The notes under the pieces: model-generated
What the model saw: the letters and a program-made list of their open reading frames with translations, nothing else
The model's database searches: none
What the model was told of the DNA's origin: nothing
In this document: positions 17,806-25,475 of the stretch, one piece after another
Numbering within the stretch: the first letter of the stretch is position 1
How the letters are laid out: every line of letters starts with the position of its first letter
Translations under genes and position numbers: made by a program
From: CBDFKU01 sp965248975
GTDB taxonomy: Bacteria > Chloroflexota > Dehalococcoidia > Lucifugimonadales > JAGWBF01
Direction of reading: 5' to 3'
Assembly: GCA_965248975.1 (NCBI GenBank)
Contig: CBDFKU010000014.1
Span: 192,359 to 256,358, forward strand
Length of the DNA: 64,000 nucleotides

Positions 17806-19131
17806 CTATCCCCGGCCGAAATCCTGCAGCACGGCCTCCACCACCTCTTTACCCAGGCGGACGCTGTAGTTGGTGCCCCGGTCCTCCGGGTATATCTGTG
17901 TGGTGTTGGCCAGGTAGAGGCCCTTGATGGGCGTGCGCAGCTCCGGGATGCGCTGGGTGTAGTTCACCCCGATAATGGGCTGGGCCGCGTCCACTTTGTG
18001 GTGGTAGTATTCCTCGATCCACGAAGGGTCGAAGTCGGGGTTGATCCTTTTCAGGTGGGGCATGAAGTCTTCCAGGAGCTCCTCGGCGCTCATCTGGTAG
18101 AGGGGGTTCTGGGTGCTGGGATAGTTGGAGAAGTACACGACGTGCTTGCCGCCGTAGAGGGACGGGTCCACGAAGTTGGTCTGCTCGATGACGCCCACGA
18201 AGGGCATCGTGCGGTCGCCGACGTTGAGCCAGTACATCGGGGACAGTTGCCGTTTCAGCACCAGGACCATGAGCACCGCCGACAGGTAGGTCACGTCGTT
18301 CAGCTTGCTGGCGTAGGGCTCGGGCAACGGCGGCACCAGCCGGGTGAAAATGTGGGAAGGGGTGGTGGCGATGACCGCGTCGTAGGGCCTGATCTCCGGG
18401 TCACGGCCGGGCATCTCTATCTCTAGCCCCGTGGCCCTGGCGTCGTCCACCGCCACCTGGCGGACCCCCGTTGACAGGTGCACCTCGCCGCCCATCTCCC
18501 CGATCCTGTCTCCCAGGGCCTCGAACACCTCGGCGAAGCTCCCAAGGGGATAGCCCAGCTTCTCCTTCTCCCATGGCTTCCCCCGGGAGGCCACCCGCAG
18601 GTATATCTTGCCCCAGAGCCAGGTCATGCTGATCTCGGCGTAGTGCTCGCCGAACTTGCCCCGGAGCAGCGGCTCCCAGACCGCCTCGTAGGCCCGTTTG
18701 CCCACCCGCTTCTCCAGCCACTCCGTGGCGGTGACCCCCTCGAACTTGAGGCCGTTTTTGACCTTCTGTAAATAAAGGGTCACCAATCCCAGCCGCAGGC
18801 GGTCCGGCAGGCTCAGGGGCTTGAACTTGAGCAGGTCCGATGGCGAGGCGAACTTCCAGATCCTGCCGGCGTAGTAGAACCCGACCTTGGACTCTATCCA
18901 GGCCAGCTTGTGGCCCAGCCCCAGCTCGTGGATAAGGTCCACCATGTGCCGGTCGCTCATGAACAGGTGGTGATAGCCCTTCTCCAGCCGGCCTCCGCCG
19001 ACGTCGAAGGTGGAGGCCTGGCCGCCGAGGAAGGGGGCCCGTTCGTACACGTGGGCGACGTGCCCTCTTTTCGCCAGGTCGAAGGCTGCCGCCAGACCGG
19101 TGGCGCCGCCGCCGATTATGCCGACTTTCAT
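17806..19131 (-). CDS. FAD-dependent oxidoreductase of the protoporphyrinogen oxidase/amine oxidase superfamily
   Basis: 441 residues from the ATG at 19131. The dinucleotide-binding motif GIIGGGATGLAAAFDLAKRG starts at residue 4, with YERAPFLGG following and the closing FAD contact LYLANTTQIYPEDRG near the C-terminus. It resembles the protoporphyrinogen-oxidase-like and UDP-galactopyranose-mutase-like NAD(P)-binding Rossmann proteins seen near surface polysaccharide genes. It is one base away from the stop of the LPG-synthase-like gene, so the two are translationally coupled. A longer frame open from 19332 exists, but the glycine motif fixes the start. Confidence 0.86.
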   Translation of the reverse strand: MKVGIIGGGATGLAAAFDLAKRGHVAHVYERAPFLGGQASTFDVGGGRLEKGYHHLFMSDRHMVDLIHELGLGHKLAWIESKVGFYYAGRIWKFASPSDLLKFKPLSLPDRLRLGLVTLYLQKVKNGLKFEGVTATEWLEKRVGKRAYEAVWEPLLRGKFGEHYAEISMTWLWGKIYLRVASRGKPWEKEKLGYPLGSFAEVFEALGDRIGEMGGEVHLSTGVRQVAVDDARATGLEIEMPGRDPEIRPYDAVIATTPSHIFTRLVPPLPEPYASKLNDVTYLSAVLMVLVLKRQLSPMYWLNVGDRTMPFVGVIEQTNFVDPSLYGGKHVVYFSNYPSTQNPLYQMSAEELLEDFMPHLKRINPDFDPSWIEEYYHHKVDAAQPIIGVNYTQRIPELRTPIKGLYLANTTQIYPEDRGTNYSVRLGKEVVEAVLQDFGRG

Positions 19132-19132
19132 C

Positions 19133-20242
19133 TCAGGTTCTCGGCCTCCTGCCTTCATCGGCCGGCCCGGGAGGATCGCCATATTCCGGATAGGCTCCTG
19201 CCCGGGCCTGGGGAACGGGAGCCATGTCAATCTCCCTGCCTCTGGCCAGCTGCGCGAGGGAGATGTTCTCCTTCCACAGGAAGGCCGCCCCCAGAATGTT
19301 AACCGGCAACCACAGGGCGATGATGTGCACAAAGAAGGAGTAGGCCGCGGCTGTGTCGCCGGCGACCCCGAAGGCCACCAAGGAGCTCTTGGCCACCACC
19401 TCGAAGGGCCCTATTCCACCGATGCTGGAAGGCACGGCCGTGGCCAGGTTGGACGTAGCCGTGACCAGCAGAATGACCTGGAAGGGTTGATCGAGGTCGA
19501 AGGAGATGGCGATCAGGTAGTAGGTAGTGGCCTCCAGCAGCCATACGGGGGCCGACAGCACGAAGATAACCACCAGCTTCCGGGGGCTCCTCAAGACTCC
19601 CAGGCCCTCGATGAGCAAGTGAATGATGGCTTCCAGTTTAGGACGAAACGTCTTGGGAGCGATCGATGTCACGAGATGGGTCAGGCGGTGGCCCAGCCGT
19701 GGTGAGGTGGCCAGCAGGAAGAGCACCAGGAACCCGACCACGAAGGCGGCGATCACCAGGGCGCTCACCACCACCCACCACGTCTTGAGGTCCCCGTCGT
19801 CCGTCCTTAGCACCGAGGTCCATGGCAGGAAAGGCCAGATGATGGCGATGAAAAGCAGCAGGGTCAGGCCGTCCAGGATTCGCTCGACCCCGATGGTCGC
19901 CAGGGACGAGGCCTTGCTAATGGCCTCCTTCTCCCCCAGGAAGTGGGCCCTCACCAGCTCGCCGAGACGGACCGGTAGGATGTTGTTGGCCAGGTAACCG
20001 ATGGCCACCACAGGGAACAGCCGCGCTGGTGAAACCGGCTTGATATGCAGCAAAAGAAAGCGCCAGCGCAGAGAGCGGACCGCCAGCGCCGCGAAGTATA
20101 TCAGGACGGCGGGGACGTAGTAGGCGTAGTTGGCGTCCCGCAGCTCCCTGCCGGTCTCTCCGAAATCGACTTTCCAGAGGAAGAGGACTAGGAGCCCCAC
20201 CGTTACCAAGAGTCCTAGCCAGAAGCGGCCGCTAAGAAGCAA
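19133..20242 (-). CDS. Lysylphosphatidylglycerol synthase TM-region (YbhN/AglD-like) membrane protein
   Basis: 369 residues with about eight hydrophobic segments. The family signatures are present: RSLRWRFLL after helix 2, GYLANNILPVRLGELVR, and SSIGGIGPFE in the second half. This membrane module (UPF0104) occurs alone in flippase-like or lipid-modifying proteins. The aminoacyl-transferase domain that makes lysyl-PG is absent, so lipid lysylation is not expected. It is coupled to the FAD oxidoreductase directly downstream. A role in envelope lipid or glycan transfer is inferred. Confidence 0.88.
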   Translation of the reverse strand: MLLSGRFWLGLLVTVGLLVLFLWKVDFGETGRELRDANYAYYVPAVLIYFAALAVRSLRWRFLLLHIKPVSPARLFPVVAIGYLANNILPVRLGELVRAHFLGEKEAISKASSLATIGVERILDGLTLLLFIAIIWPFLPWTSVLRTDDGDLKTWWVVVSALVIAAFVVGFLVLFLLATSPRLGHRLTHLVTSIAPKTFRPKLEAIIHLLIEGLGVLRSPRKLVVIFVLSAPVWLLEATTYYLIAISFDLDQPFQVILLVTATSNLATAVPSSIGGIGPFEVVAKSSLVAFGVAGDTAAAYSFFVHIIALWLPVNILGAAFLWKENISLAQLARGREIDMAPVPQARAGAYPEYGDPPGPADEGRRPRT

Positions 20243-20415
20243 GTATCCAGGCTCCCTCCCGCCTTCGCGGGGCCGTTAATCACACTTAAGGGCGAGACAG
20301 CCCTCGCCAGCGCCCTACAGTATACGGCTCATATAACCTAATGTACAATGGACGCGGTGCCCGCGGATTCACCACAACGGACGCTTGGTCGGCGCCCCGC
20401 CGAGCCGTCCCCGGC

Positions 20416-20444
20416 TTGAGGGCCCATTCCCCTTCTGCTACACT
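20416..20444 (+). promoter_or_regulatory. Sigma-70-type promoter of gatCA
   Basis: TTGAGG (20416-20421), a 17-nt spacer, then TACACT (20439-20444), ending 29 nt before the gatC ATG. Confidence 0.6.
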
Positions 20445-20473
20445 GGCGCCACCACGACAGGAGGCCGTTCGCC

Positions 20474-20764
20474 ATGTCCCTGACCATGGAAGACGTACAG
20501 CATATAGCCACCCTGTGCCGCATCGGAGCGACCGGCGAAGAGCTGGATCTGATGCGGGAGCAGCTTTCCCACATACTGGAACTGTTCCAGGTCCTACAGG
20601 AATTGGACACGGAAGCGATACCTGCCACTGGACACTCCGCTTCCTTGGAAACCGTGCTCCGGGACGACGAGCCTCGGGATTCATCTCCACGGGAAGAGGT
20701 GCTATCCAACGCGCCGCAGCGGCAGGGCTATTTATTCCGAGTCAAGGTAGTGTTGGAAGAGTAG
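20474..20764 (+). CDS. gatC: Aspartyl/glutamyl-tRNA amidotransferase subunit C
   Basis: 96 residues, the usual GatC length. It starts MSLTMEDVQHIATLCRI, then has the helical hairpin and the basic C-terminal segment with NAPQRQGYLFRVKVVLEE, which matches the family tail (N-A-P-x-x-x-x-x-F-x-V-x-x-V). GatC wraps around GatA and stabilises GatCAB, which makes Gln-tRNA(Gln) and Asn-tRNA(Asn) by transamidation. A GGAGG site lies 9 nt upstream of the ATG. gatA follows in 35 nt; gatB is not in the window. Confidence 0.95.
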   Translation: MSLTMEDVQHIATLCRIGATGEELDLMREQLSHILELFQVLQELDTEAIPATGHSASLETVLRDDEPRDSSPREEVLSNAPQRQGYLFRVKVVLEE

Positions 20765-20799
20765 GGCCCCAATTAGCTTGCGGCTGAGGGGATGCCCAT

Positions 20800-22254
20800 T
20801 TGCAGGATATGTATCGAATAACCGCCCGCGAAGCTAGCGATCTGCTGCGCCGTCGGGAAGCCAGTTCCATGGAGCTTACTCGGTCTTCTCTCCGACGCAT
20901 CGAGGCGGTTGAAGAACGAGTCAAGGCCTTTGTCACGGTCACCCAGGAGACCGCGCTGGAGCATGCTCAGAGGGCCGACCTCGGGTTGACCGCCGACTCC
21001 CCGACCCTGGCCGGTGTGCCCATGCAGATCAAGGACCTGATGTCCACACGGGGGATCCGGACAACCTGCTCCTCCCGCATGCTCGAGGAGTTCGTCCCGA
21101 CCTACGACGCCACCGCGGTTGAAAGGCTGTACTCCCGGGATGCTGTGCTGCTGGGCAAGGGCAACATGGACGAGTTCGCCATGGGCTCCTCCACCGAGAA
21201 CTCCGCCTTCTTCCCCACTCGGAATCCCTGGGACCTGGACCGGGTGCCGGGCGGCAGCAGCGGCGGAGGGGCGGCGGCCGTGGCGGCAGGCGAAGCCTTC
21301 TACGCCCTGGGCTCGGACACTGGTGGCAGCGTACGCCAACCTGCCTCCTTCTGTGGGGTGGTGGGCCTGAAGCCCACCTACGGCCTGGTAAGCCGTTACG
21401 GGCTCATCGCCTTCGCCTCATCCCTGGACCAGATAGGTCCCATCACCAGGGATGTGACCGACTGCGCAATCGTGTTGAACGCCATATCTGGCCACGATCC
21501 CCGAGACTCTACCTCCCTTCCGTATCAGGTGCCCGATTACGCTGCCGCCCTCACCGGGGACATCAAGGGTCTCCGCTTAGGTGTACCTAGGGAGTACTTC
21601 GTCGAAGGCATGGAAGAGGGCGTCAGGACCTCTCTGGAGGCCGCCATATCGGTGCTGGAAGGCCTGGGGGCTACCCTGGAGGAAGTCTCCCTGCCCACCA
21701 CTCCCTATGCCCTGGCCTGCTACTACATCATCGCTCCCTCGGAGGCCTCGACCAACCTGGCCAGGTACGACGGCGTAAAGTACGGCCTCTCATACCGGGA
21801 CACGGACAGCAGGTGGGAGGCCATGGAGAAGACCCGCCAGCATGGGTTCGGTGCGGAGGTAAAGCGCCGGATCATGATCGGCACCTACGCCCTGTCGGCT
21901 GGCTACTACGAAGCCTATTACCTCAAAGCCCAGAAGGTGCGGACCCTGATCCGCCGGGAGTTCGAGGAGGCCTTCGAGCGCTTCGATGCCCTGGTCACCC
22001 CGACGTCGCCCACGGTAGCCTTCAGTCTGGGAGAGAAGACCGAGGACCCGGTGCAGATGTACCTGGCCGACATATACACTGTGCCCGTCAACGTGGCGGG
22101 CCTGCCGGCCATATCGGTGCCCTGCGGTTTCTCAGAGGGCCTGCCGGTGGGGATGCAGCTGATCGGCCAGACGCTGTCGGAGGAGACCCTGCTGCGGGTC
22201 GCCCACGCCTACGAGCAAGCCACCGACTGGCACAAGGCGCGGCCGGAGCTTTGA
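20800..22254 (+). CDS. gatA: Aspartyl/glutamyl-tRNA amidotransferase subunit A
   Basis: 484 residues, full length. The amidase signature catalytic triad is complete: Lys in PMQIKDL, Ser in GGSSGGGAAA, and the nucleophile Ser in the GSDTGGSVRQPASFCG loop. GatA releases ammonia from glutamine for the tRNA transamidation carried out with GatB. The chosen TTG start has GAGGGG 8 nt upstream; an ATG nine bases later is possible. It is co-transcribed with gatC. Confidence 0.96.
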   Translation: MQDMYRITAREASDLLRRREASSMELTRSSLRRIEAVEERVKAFVTVTQETALEHAQRADLGLTADSPTLAGVPMQIKDLMSTRGIRTTCSSRMLEEFVPTYDATAVERLYSRDAVLLGKGNMDEFAMGSSTENSAFFPTRNPWDLDRVPGGSSGGGAAAVAAGEAFYALGSDTGGSVRQPASFCGVVGLKPTYGLVSRYGLIAFASSLDQIGPITRDVTDCAIVLNAISGHDPRDSTSLPYQVPDYAAALTGDIKGLRLGVPREYFVEGMEEGVRTSLEAAISVLEGLGATLEEVSLPTTPYALACYYIIAPSEASTNLARYDGVKYGLSYRDTDSRWEAMEKTRQHGFGAEVKRRIMIGTYALSAGYYEAYYLKAQKVRTLIRREFEEAFERFDALVTPTSPTVAFSLGEKTEDPVQMYLADIYTVPVNVAGLPAISVPCGFSEGLPVGMQLIGQTLSEETLLRVAHAYEQATDWHKARPEL

Positions 22255-22316
22255 CTCTACGATGATTTTGAAGTCCCCAAACCGTACCTTGGATTTCACA
22301 ACCGAGGAGAGAAGAT

Positions 22317-22529
22317 ATGGCCCGAGAATTCACCGTTCTGATAGAGCGGGATGAGGATGGCTACATGGTAGGAAGCGTGCCTGCCCTGAAAGGGTGCCAT
22401 ACCCAGGCTACGTCCATGGATGAACTGTTGGAGCGTATGAAAGAAGCCATACAGCTTTGCCTTGAGGTGGAAGGCGAAGACGAAGCGGAGGCCCTGGAGC
22501 TGGTGGGCATCCAGCGCCTAGCCGTATGA
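22317..22529 (+). CDS. hicB: HicB-type antitoxin
   Basis: 70 residues: a degraded RNase-H-like fold typical of short HicB antitoxins, with FTVLIERDEDGYMVGSVPALKG and a C-terminal helix. It begins after GAGGAGAAGATATGG. The TGA stop overlaps the next ATG (ATGA), so hicB and hicA are coupled, antitoxin first. Small antitoxins of this size occur without a DNA-binding domain. The partner toxin appears broken. Confidence 0.85.
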   Translation: MAREFTVLIERDEDGYMVGSVPALKGCHTQATSMDELLERMKEAIQLCLEVEGEDEAEALELVGIQRLAV

Positions 22530-22748
22530 GTCGCCTGCCGAGAGTAGCCGGTGAACAGGAAGTCAGAGCGTTGTCGAGAGGAGGTTCGAGGTTATAAGGC
22601 ATGCAGCCATGTCTTTATGAGGCACATGGACGGTCGGACGACCGTGGTGCCGGTGCACAGAGGTGAGGTGTTGGGCCCGGGAACAATGGCAAAGATACTT
22701 CGGGACGCAGAGATCACGAGGACGGACTTCCGAGCTTTACTTGATTGA
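22526..22748 (+). pseudogene. hicA: HicA-type mRNA interferase, frameshifted
   Basis: The first 23 codons (MSRLPRVAGEQEVRALSRGG) and the last 44 (from SHVFMRHMDGRTT) both fit HicA, including the catalytic His in the GSHVF loop region and the GTMAKILRDAEITRTDF tail. They lie in different frames. Two frame changes are needed, near 22581-22590 and 22601-22610. The first looks like a missing base in GGAGGTTCG; the second is a loss of one base, or of four. As written, the toxin cannot be made. If the deletions are sequencing errors, an intact type II toxin-antitoxin pair would exist. Confidence 0.75.
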
Positions 22749-22786
22749 TCGACTAACCGATCCCACTGGCCGGTCAACACTACACG

Positions 22787-22818
22787 AAAAAGGGGGGCGC
22801 CACAGCGCCCCCCCTTTT
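22787..22818. terminator. Strong bidirectional intrinsic terminator
   Basis: A 10-bp GC stem (GGGGGGCGC-type left arm 22792-22800, right arm 22805-22814) has a 4-nt loop, with an A-run upstream and TTTT downstream. On the minus strand it gives the mirror arrangement. It lies between hicA (plus) and the VOC gene (minus). Confidence 0.85.
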
Positions 22819-22840
22819 AGCCTTTAGGTCGCTAGCCCGG

Positions 22841-23371
22841 TTAGCTTGACTTCACCAGCCGGGCCGCCTCGATCTGCTCCTTCAGGGCGGGCACAGGATC
22901 CGGGTCCTGGAACACGTGGGGATCGGCGTGGTCGGGATCGTGCCCTGTGGGGTTGGTGATCCACACCGAGGCCTCCAGGGCGATGCCGTTGGGGTCGGTG
23001 AAGTATATGGAGTGGATGAACCTGTGGTCGACGACCTCAGTCACCTCCACCCCCGCCTGATTCAGACTGTCTTGCAGCGCTAGGAGGGCTTCCTCGCTCT
23101 CCACGTCGAAGGATACGTGGTCGAACTGGATCCGTCCCCTGAAGGGCTGCCCCGCCGGCTTGTGGTGCTCCTCGACCATCCCCGGCCACTCGAAGAAGGC
23201 GATGGTAGTGTTGGGACCGACCTCGAAGAAGTAGTGCCGGTAGGGGTAGCTCCCTGGCTTGTTGCCTGTGGCGGCGACCAGGGGCATGCCCAGCACGTCC
23301 AGATAGAAGCGCACCGTCTTCTCCATGTCGCCCGTCACCATGGCCAGATGGTTGAATCCTCTAACCTTCAT
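22841..23371 (-). CDS. VOC-superfamily (glyoxalase/dioxygenase-like) protein
   Basis: 176 residues with two beta-alpha-beta-beta-beta repeats typical of the vicinal-oxygen-chelate fold. The metal-ligand positions include His in GFNHLAM near the N-terminus, His in QFDHVSFDV, and Glu in YFTDPNGIALE. This is the pattern of extradiol-dioxygenase-like and glyoxalase-like members. The ATG has GGAGGAGATACC upstream, and an extended -10 promoter is present. The substrate is unknown; the family includes fosfomycin-resistance and catechol enzymes. Confidence 0.86.
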   Translation of the reverse strand: MKVRGFNHLAMVTGDMEKTVRFYLDVLGMPLVAATGNKPGSYPYRHYFFEVGPNTTIAFFEWPGMVEEHHKPAGQPFRGRIQFDHVSFDVESEEALLALQDSLNQAGVEVTEVVDHRFIHSIYFTDPNGIALEASVWITNPTGHDPDHADPHVFQDPDPVPALKEQIEAARLVKSS

Positions 23372-23420
23372 GGTATCTCCTCCGTAGCCAGCTAGCTGGC
23401 GTTCATTTCTAATTGCTTTG

Positions 23421-23429
23421 ATTATAGCA
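23421..23429 (-). promoter_or_regulatory. Extended -10 promoter of the VOC gene
   Basis: The minus strand reads TGCTATAAT at this place, a perfect -10 with the TGn extension. No good -35 is seen. Confidence 0.5.
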
Positions 23430-23450
23430 AGGCGTAATAAGGTTCATCTA

Positions 23451-23497
23451 CCCTCACCCAACTCGTGGGAGAGGAGTGACCGCAGGTTGGGTGAGGG
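23451..23497. repeat. Inverted repeat of the CCCTCACCC type
   Basis: CCCTCACCCAAC (23451-23462) pairs perfectly with GTTGGGTGAGGG (23486-23497) over a 23-nt loop. It lies in the leader just before archease. Extragenic palindromes beginning CCCTCACCC are common in bacterial genomes. Confidence 0.6.
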
Positions 23498-23516
23498 ATA
23501 TACTGTATTTGCAGGT

Positions 23517-23939
23517 ATGGCTTCCTTCGAGATCATCGAGCACACCGCGGATGTCGGCATCGAAGCTCGGGGCGAGACCGTGGCCCAGGCCTTCGCGCAG
23601 GTCGCCATGGGCATGTCCTCCCTGATGGTAGATCTGGACAAGGTGGAGGGGCTGGAAACGCGCGAGGTGGAGGCCAGGGCAGCCGATCTGGAAGCGCTGT
23701 TGGTGGCCTGGCTGAACGAGCTGATCTACCTGTTCGACGTCGAGGAGATGGTATTCAGCGAGTTCCACATTCTGGAGATGGACGACGTGCACCTGAAAGC
23801 CCGATGCCAGGGAGAAGCGCTGGACCCTGAGAAGCACCAGTTCGGCATCGGACCCAAGGCGGCCACCTACCACATGCTGGAGGTTCGGCGAGAGGAACCG
23901 GGGTCCGGCTGGCGCGCCAGGGTCATCGTGGATATATAG
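23517..23939 (+). CDS. Archease (RtcB activator)
   Basis: 140 residues, the normal archease length from the ATG at 23517; the frame is open upstream but does not match the family. The archease opening FEIIEHTADVGIEARG contains the His and Asp that bind metal. The C-terminal GPKAATYHMLEVRREE carries the conserved lysine and His of the core. Archease speeds up guanylylation of RtcB and allows more substrates to be ligated. The rtcB gene begins 25 nt later, so the pair is an operon. Confidence 0.93.
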   Translation: MASFEIIEHTADVGIEARGETVAQAFAQVAMGMSSLMVDLDKVEGLETREVEARAADLEALLVAWLNELIYLFDVEEMVFSEFHILEMDDVHLKARCQGEALDPEKHQFGIGPKAATYHMLEVRREEPGSGWRARVIVDI

Positions 23940-23964
23940 AGGGCGCATAGCAGGAGAGGCGACG

Positions 23965-25431
23965 ATGGCATCAAAATGGGACAAGGTGCTCCGGAGGCTG
24001 GACGACTACCGCTGGGAGATTCCCGCCGACTACAAGGACGGCATGCGTGTCCCGGGCATCGTCTACGCCGACGAGGGGATGTTGGCCAAGATCGGGGAGG
24101 ACCAATCCCTGGAGCAGGTAGCCAACGTGGCCTTCCTGCTGGGCATCGTCTACGCCTCGTTAGGCATGCCCGACATCCACTGGGGGTACGGCTTTCCGGT
24201 GGGCGGCGTGGCCGCCACTCGGGTGGACGACGGGGTGATCTCCCCTGGCGGTGGGGGGTTCGACATCAACTGCGGCGTAAGGTTCCTTCGCACTGATCTC
24301 ACCGAAGCCGACCTGAAGCCCCGACTGGAGCAGCCGGTGGAAGCGCTGTACCGCAACTTCCCCACCGGCGTCGGCTCCAAGGGCAAGACGCCCCTTGGAA
24401 GACAGGGCGACCTGGATGAAATCATGAGCCGGGGGGCGCTGTGGGCCGTGGAGAACGGCTACGGAGTTCCCGAGGACGCTGCAGACAACGAGGAGGGGGG
24501 CGCCATCGAGGGCGCCGACTCGAAGGGCGTGAGCCAGCGGGCCCGAGAGCGGGGGTCTCCCCAGCTGGGCACTCTGGGCTCCGGCAACCACTTCCTGGAG
24601 GTGGAGGTGGTGGACGAGATCTACGACTCCGAGGTCGCCGCTGTGCTGGGCATAGACCAACCCGGCCAGGTTACCGTGATGATCCACTGCGGCTCCCGGG
24701 GGTTCGGGCACCAGATATGCACCGACCACTTGAAGGCTATCGAGACGGCTCCCGGGAGTACGAGATAGTGCTGCCTGACAGGCAGCTGGCCGCCGTTCCC
24801 ATCGACTCACCCGAAGGGAGGAGCTACCTCTTGGCGATGCGATGCGCCGCCAACTTCGCCTGGGCCAACCGCCAGTGCATAGCCCACTGGACCCGGGAGT
24901 CGTTCCACCAGGTGTTCGAGCGGAGCTGGGAGAATATGGGCATCCGGCAAGTGTACGACGTGGCCCACAACATCGCCAAGATGGAGCGCCACCTCGTGGA
25001 GGGCCGTGCAACCGACCTCTGCGTCCACCGCAAGGGGGCCACCCGAGCCTTTCCCCCCGGCAGCGTCGATATCCCCGAGAGGTACCGCGAGGGTTGGACA
25101 GCCGGTTCTGGTCCCGGGGGACATGGGGCGCTACTCCTTCCTGGCAGTCGGCTCCGAGATGGCGATGGAGGGCTCTCTGGGCTCCGCCTGCCACGGCGCG
25201 GGGCGGGCCGAGAGCCGCGGCGGCGCCAAGCGGCTGCTGAAGGGGCGGGACATCCGGCAGGAGCTATGGGACCAGGGGATCGTGGTGAAGGCCACCGGAG
25301 GCTGGGCCTCCCTGGCGGAAGAGGCTCCCCTGGCTTACAAGGATGTGGCCGACGTGATGAATGTGTGCCACAACGCCGGGCTGTGCAAGATGGTGGCCAG
25401 GATGAGGCCCCTGGGGGTGATCAAGGGGTAG
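23965..25431 (+). CDS. rtcB: RNA ligase RtcB with two compensating frame changes
   Basis: Residues 1-264 or so are RtcB with the GFDINCGVRF metal cysteine. The frame then closes at 24768 after HLKAIETAPG. The family sequence resumes in the other frame from EYEIVLPDRQLA through WANRQCIAHWTRESF to about 25090. It returns to the first frame at VGQPVLVPGDMG and runs to GVIKG at 25431, with the guanylylated His in SACHGAGRA. The first change is a missing G at about 24754 (CCCGGG instead of four Gs). The second is an extra G at about 25091-25093. Corrected, the protein is about 490 residues and looks fully functional. It ligates 2',3'-cyclic phosphate and 5'-OH RNA ends, with archease beside it. 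Confidence 0.9.
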
Positions 25432-25475
25432 GAGGAGCTCCTACCTGGAGCGTGTCACCTCCACCGACTGGTGGA

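Noticed and set aside
17806..19332. Longer start of the FAD oxidoreductase at 19332
   Set aside because: The added 67 residues overlap the previous gene and do not fit the glycine-rich FAD motif, which should be near the N-terminus.
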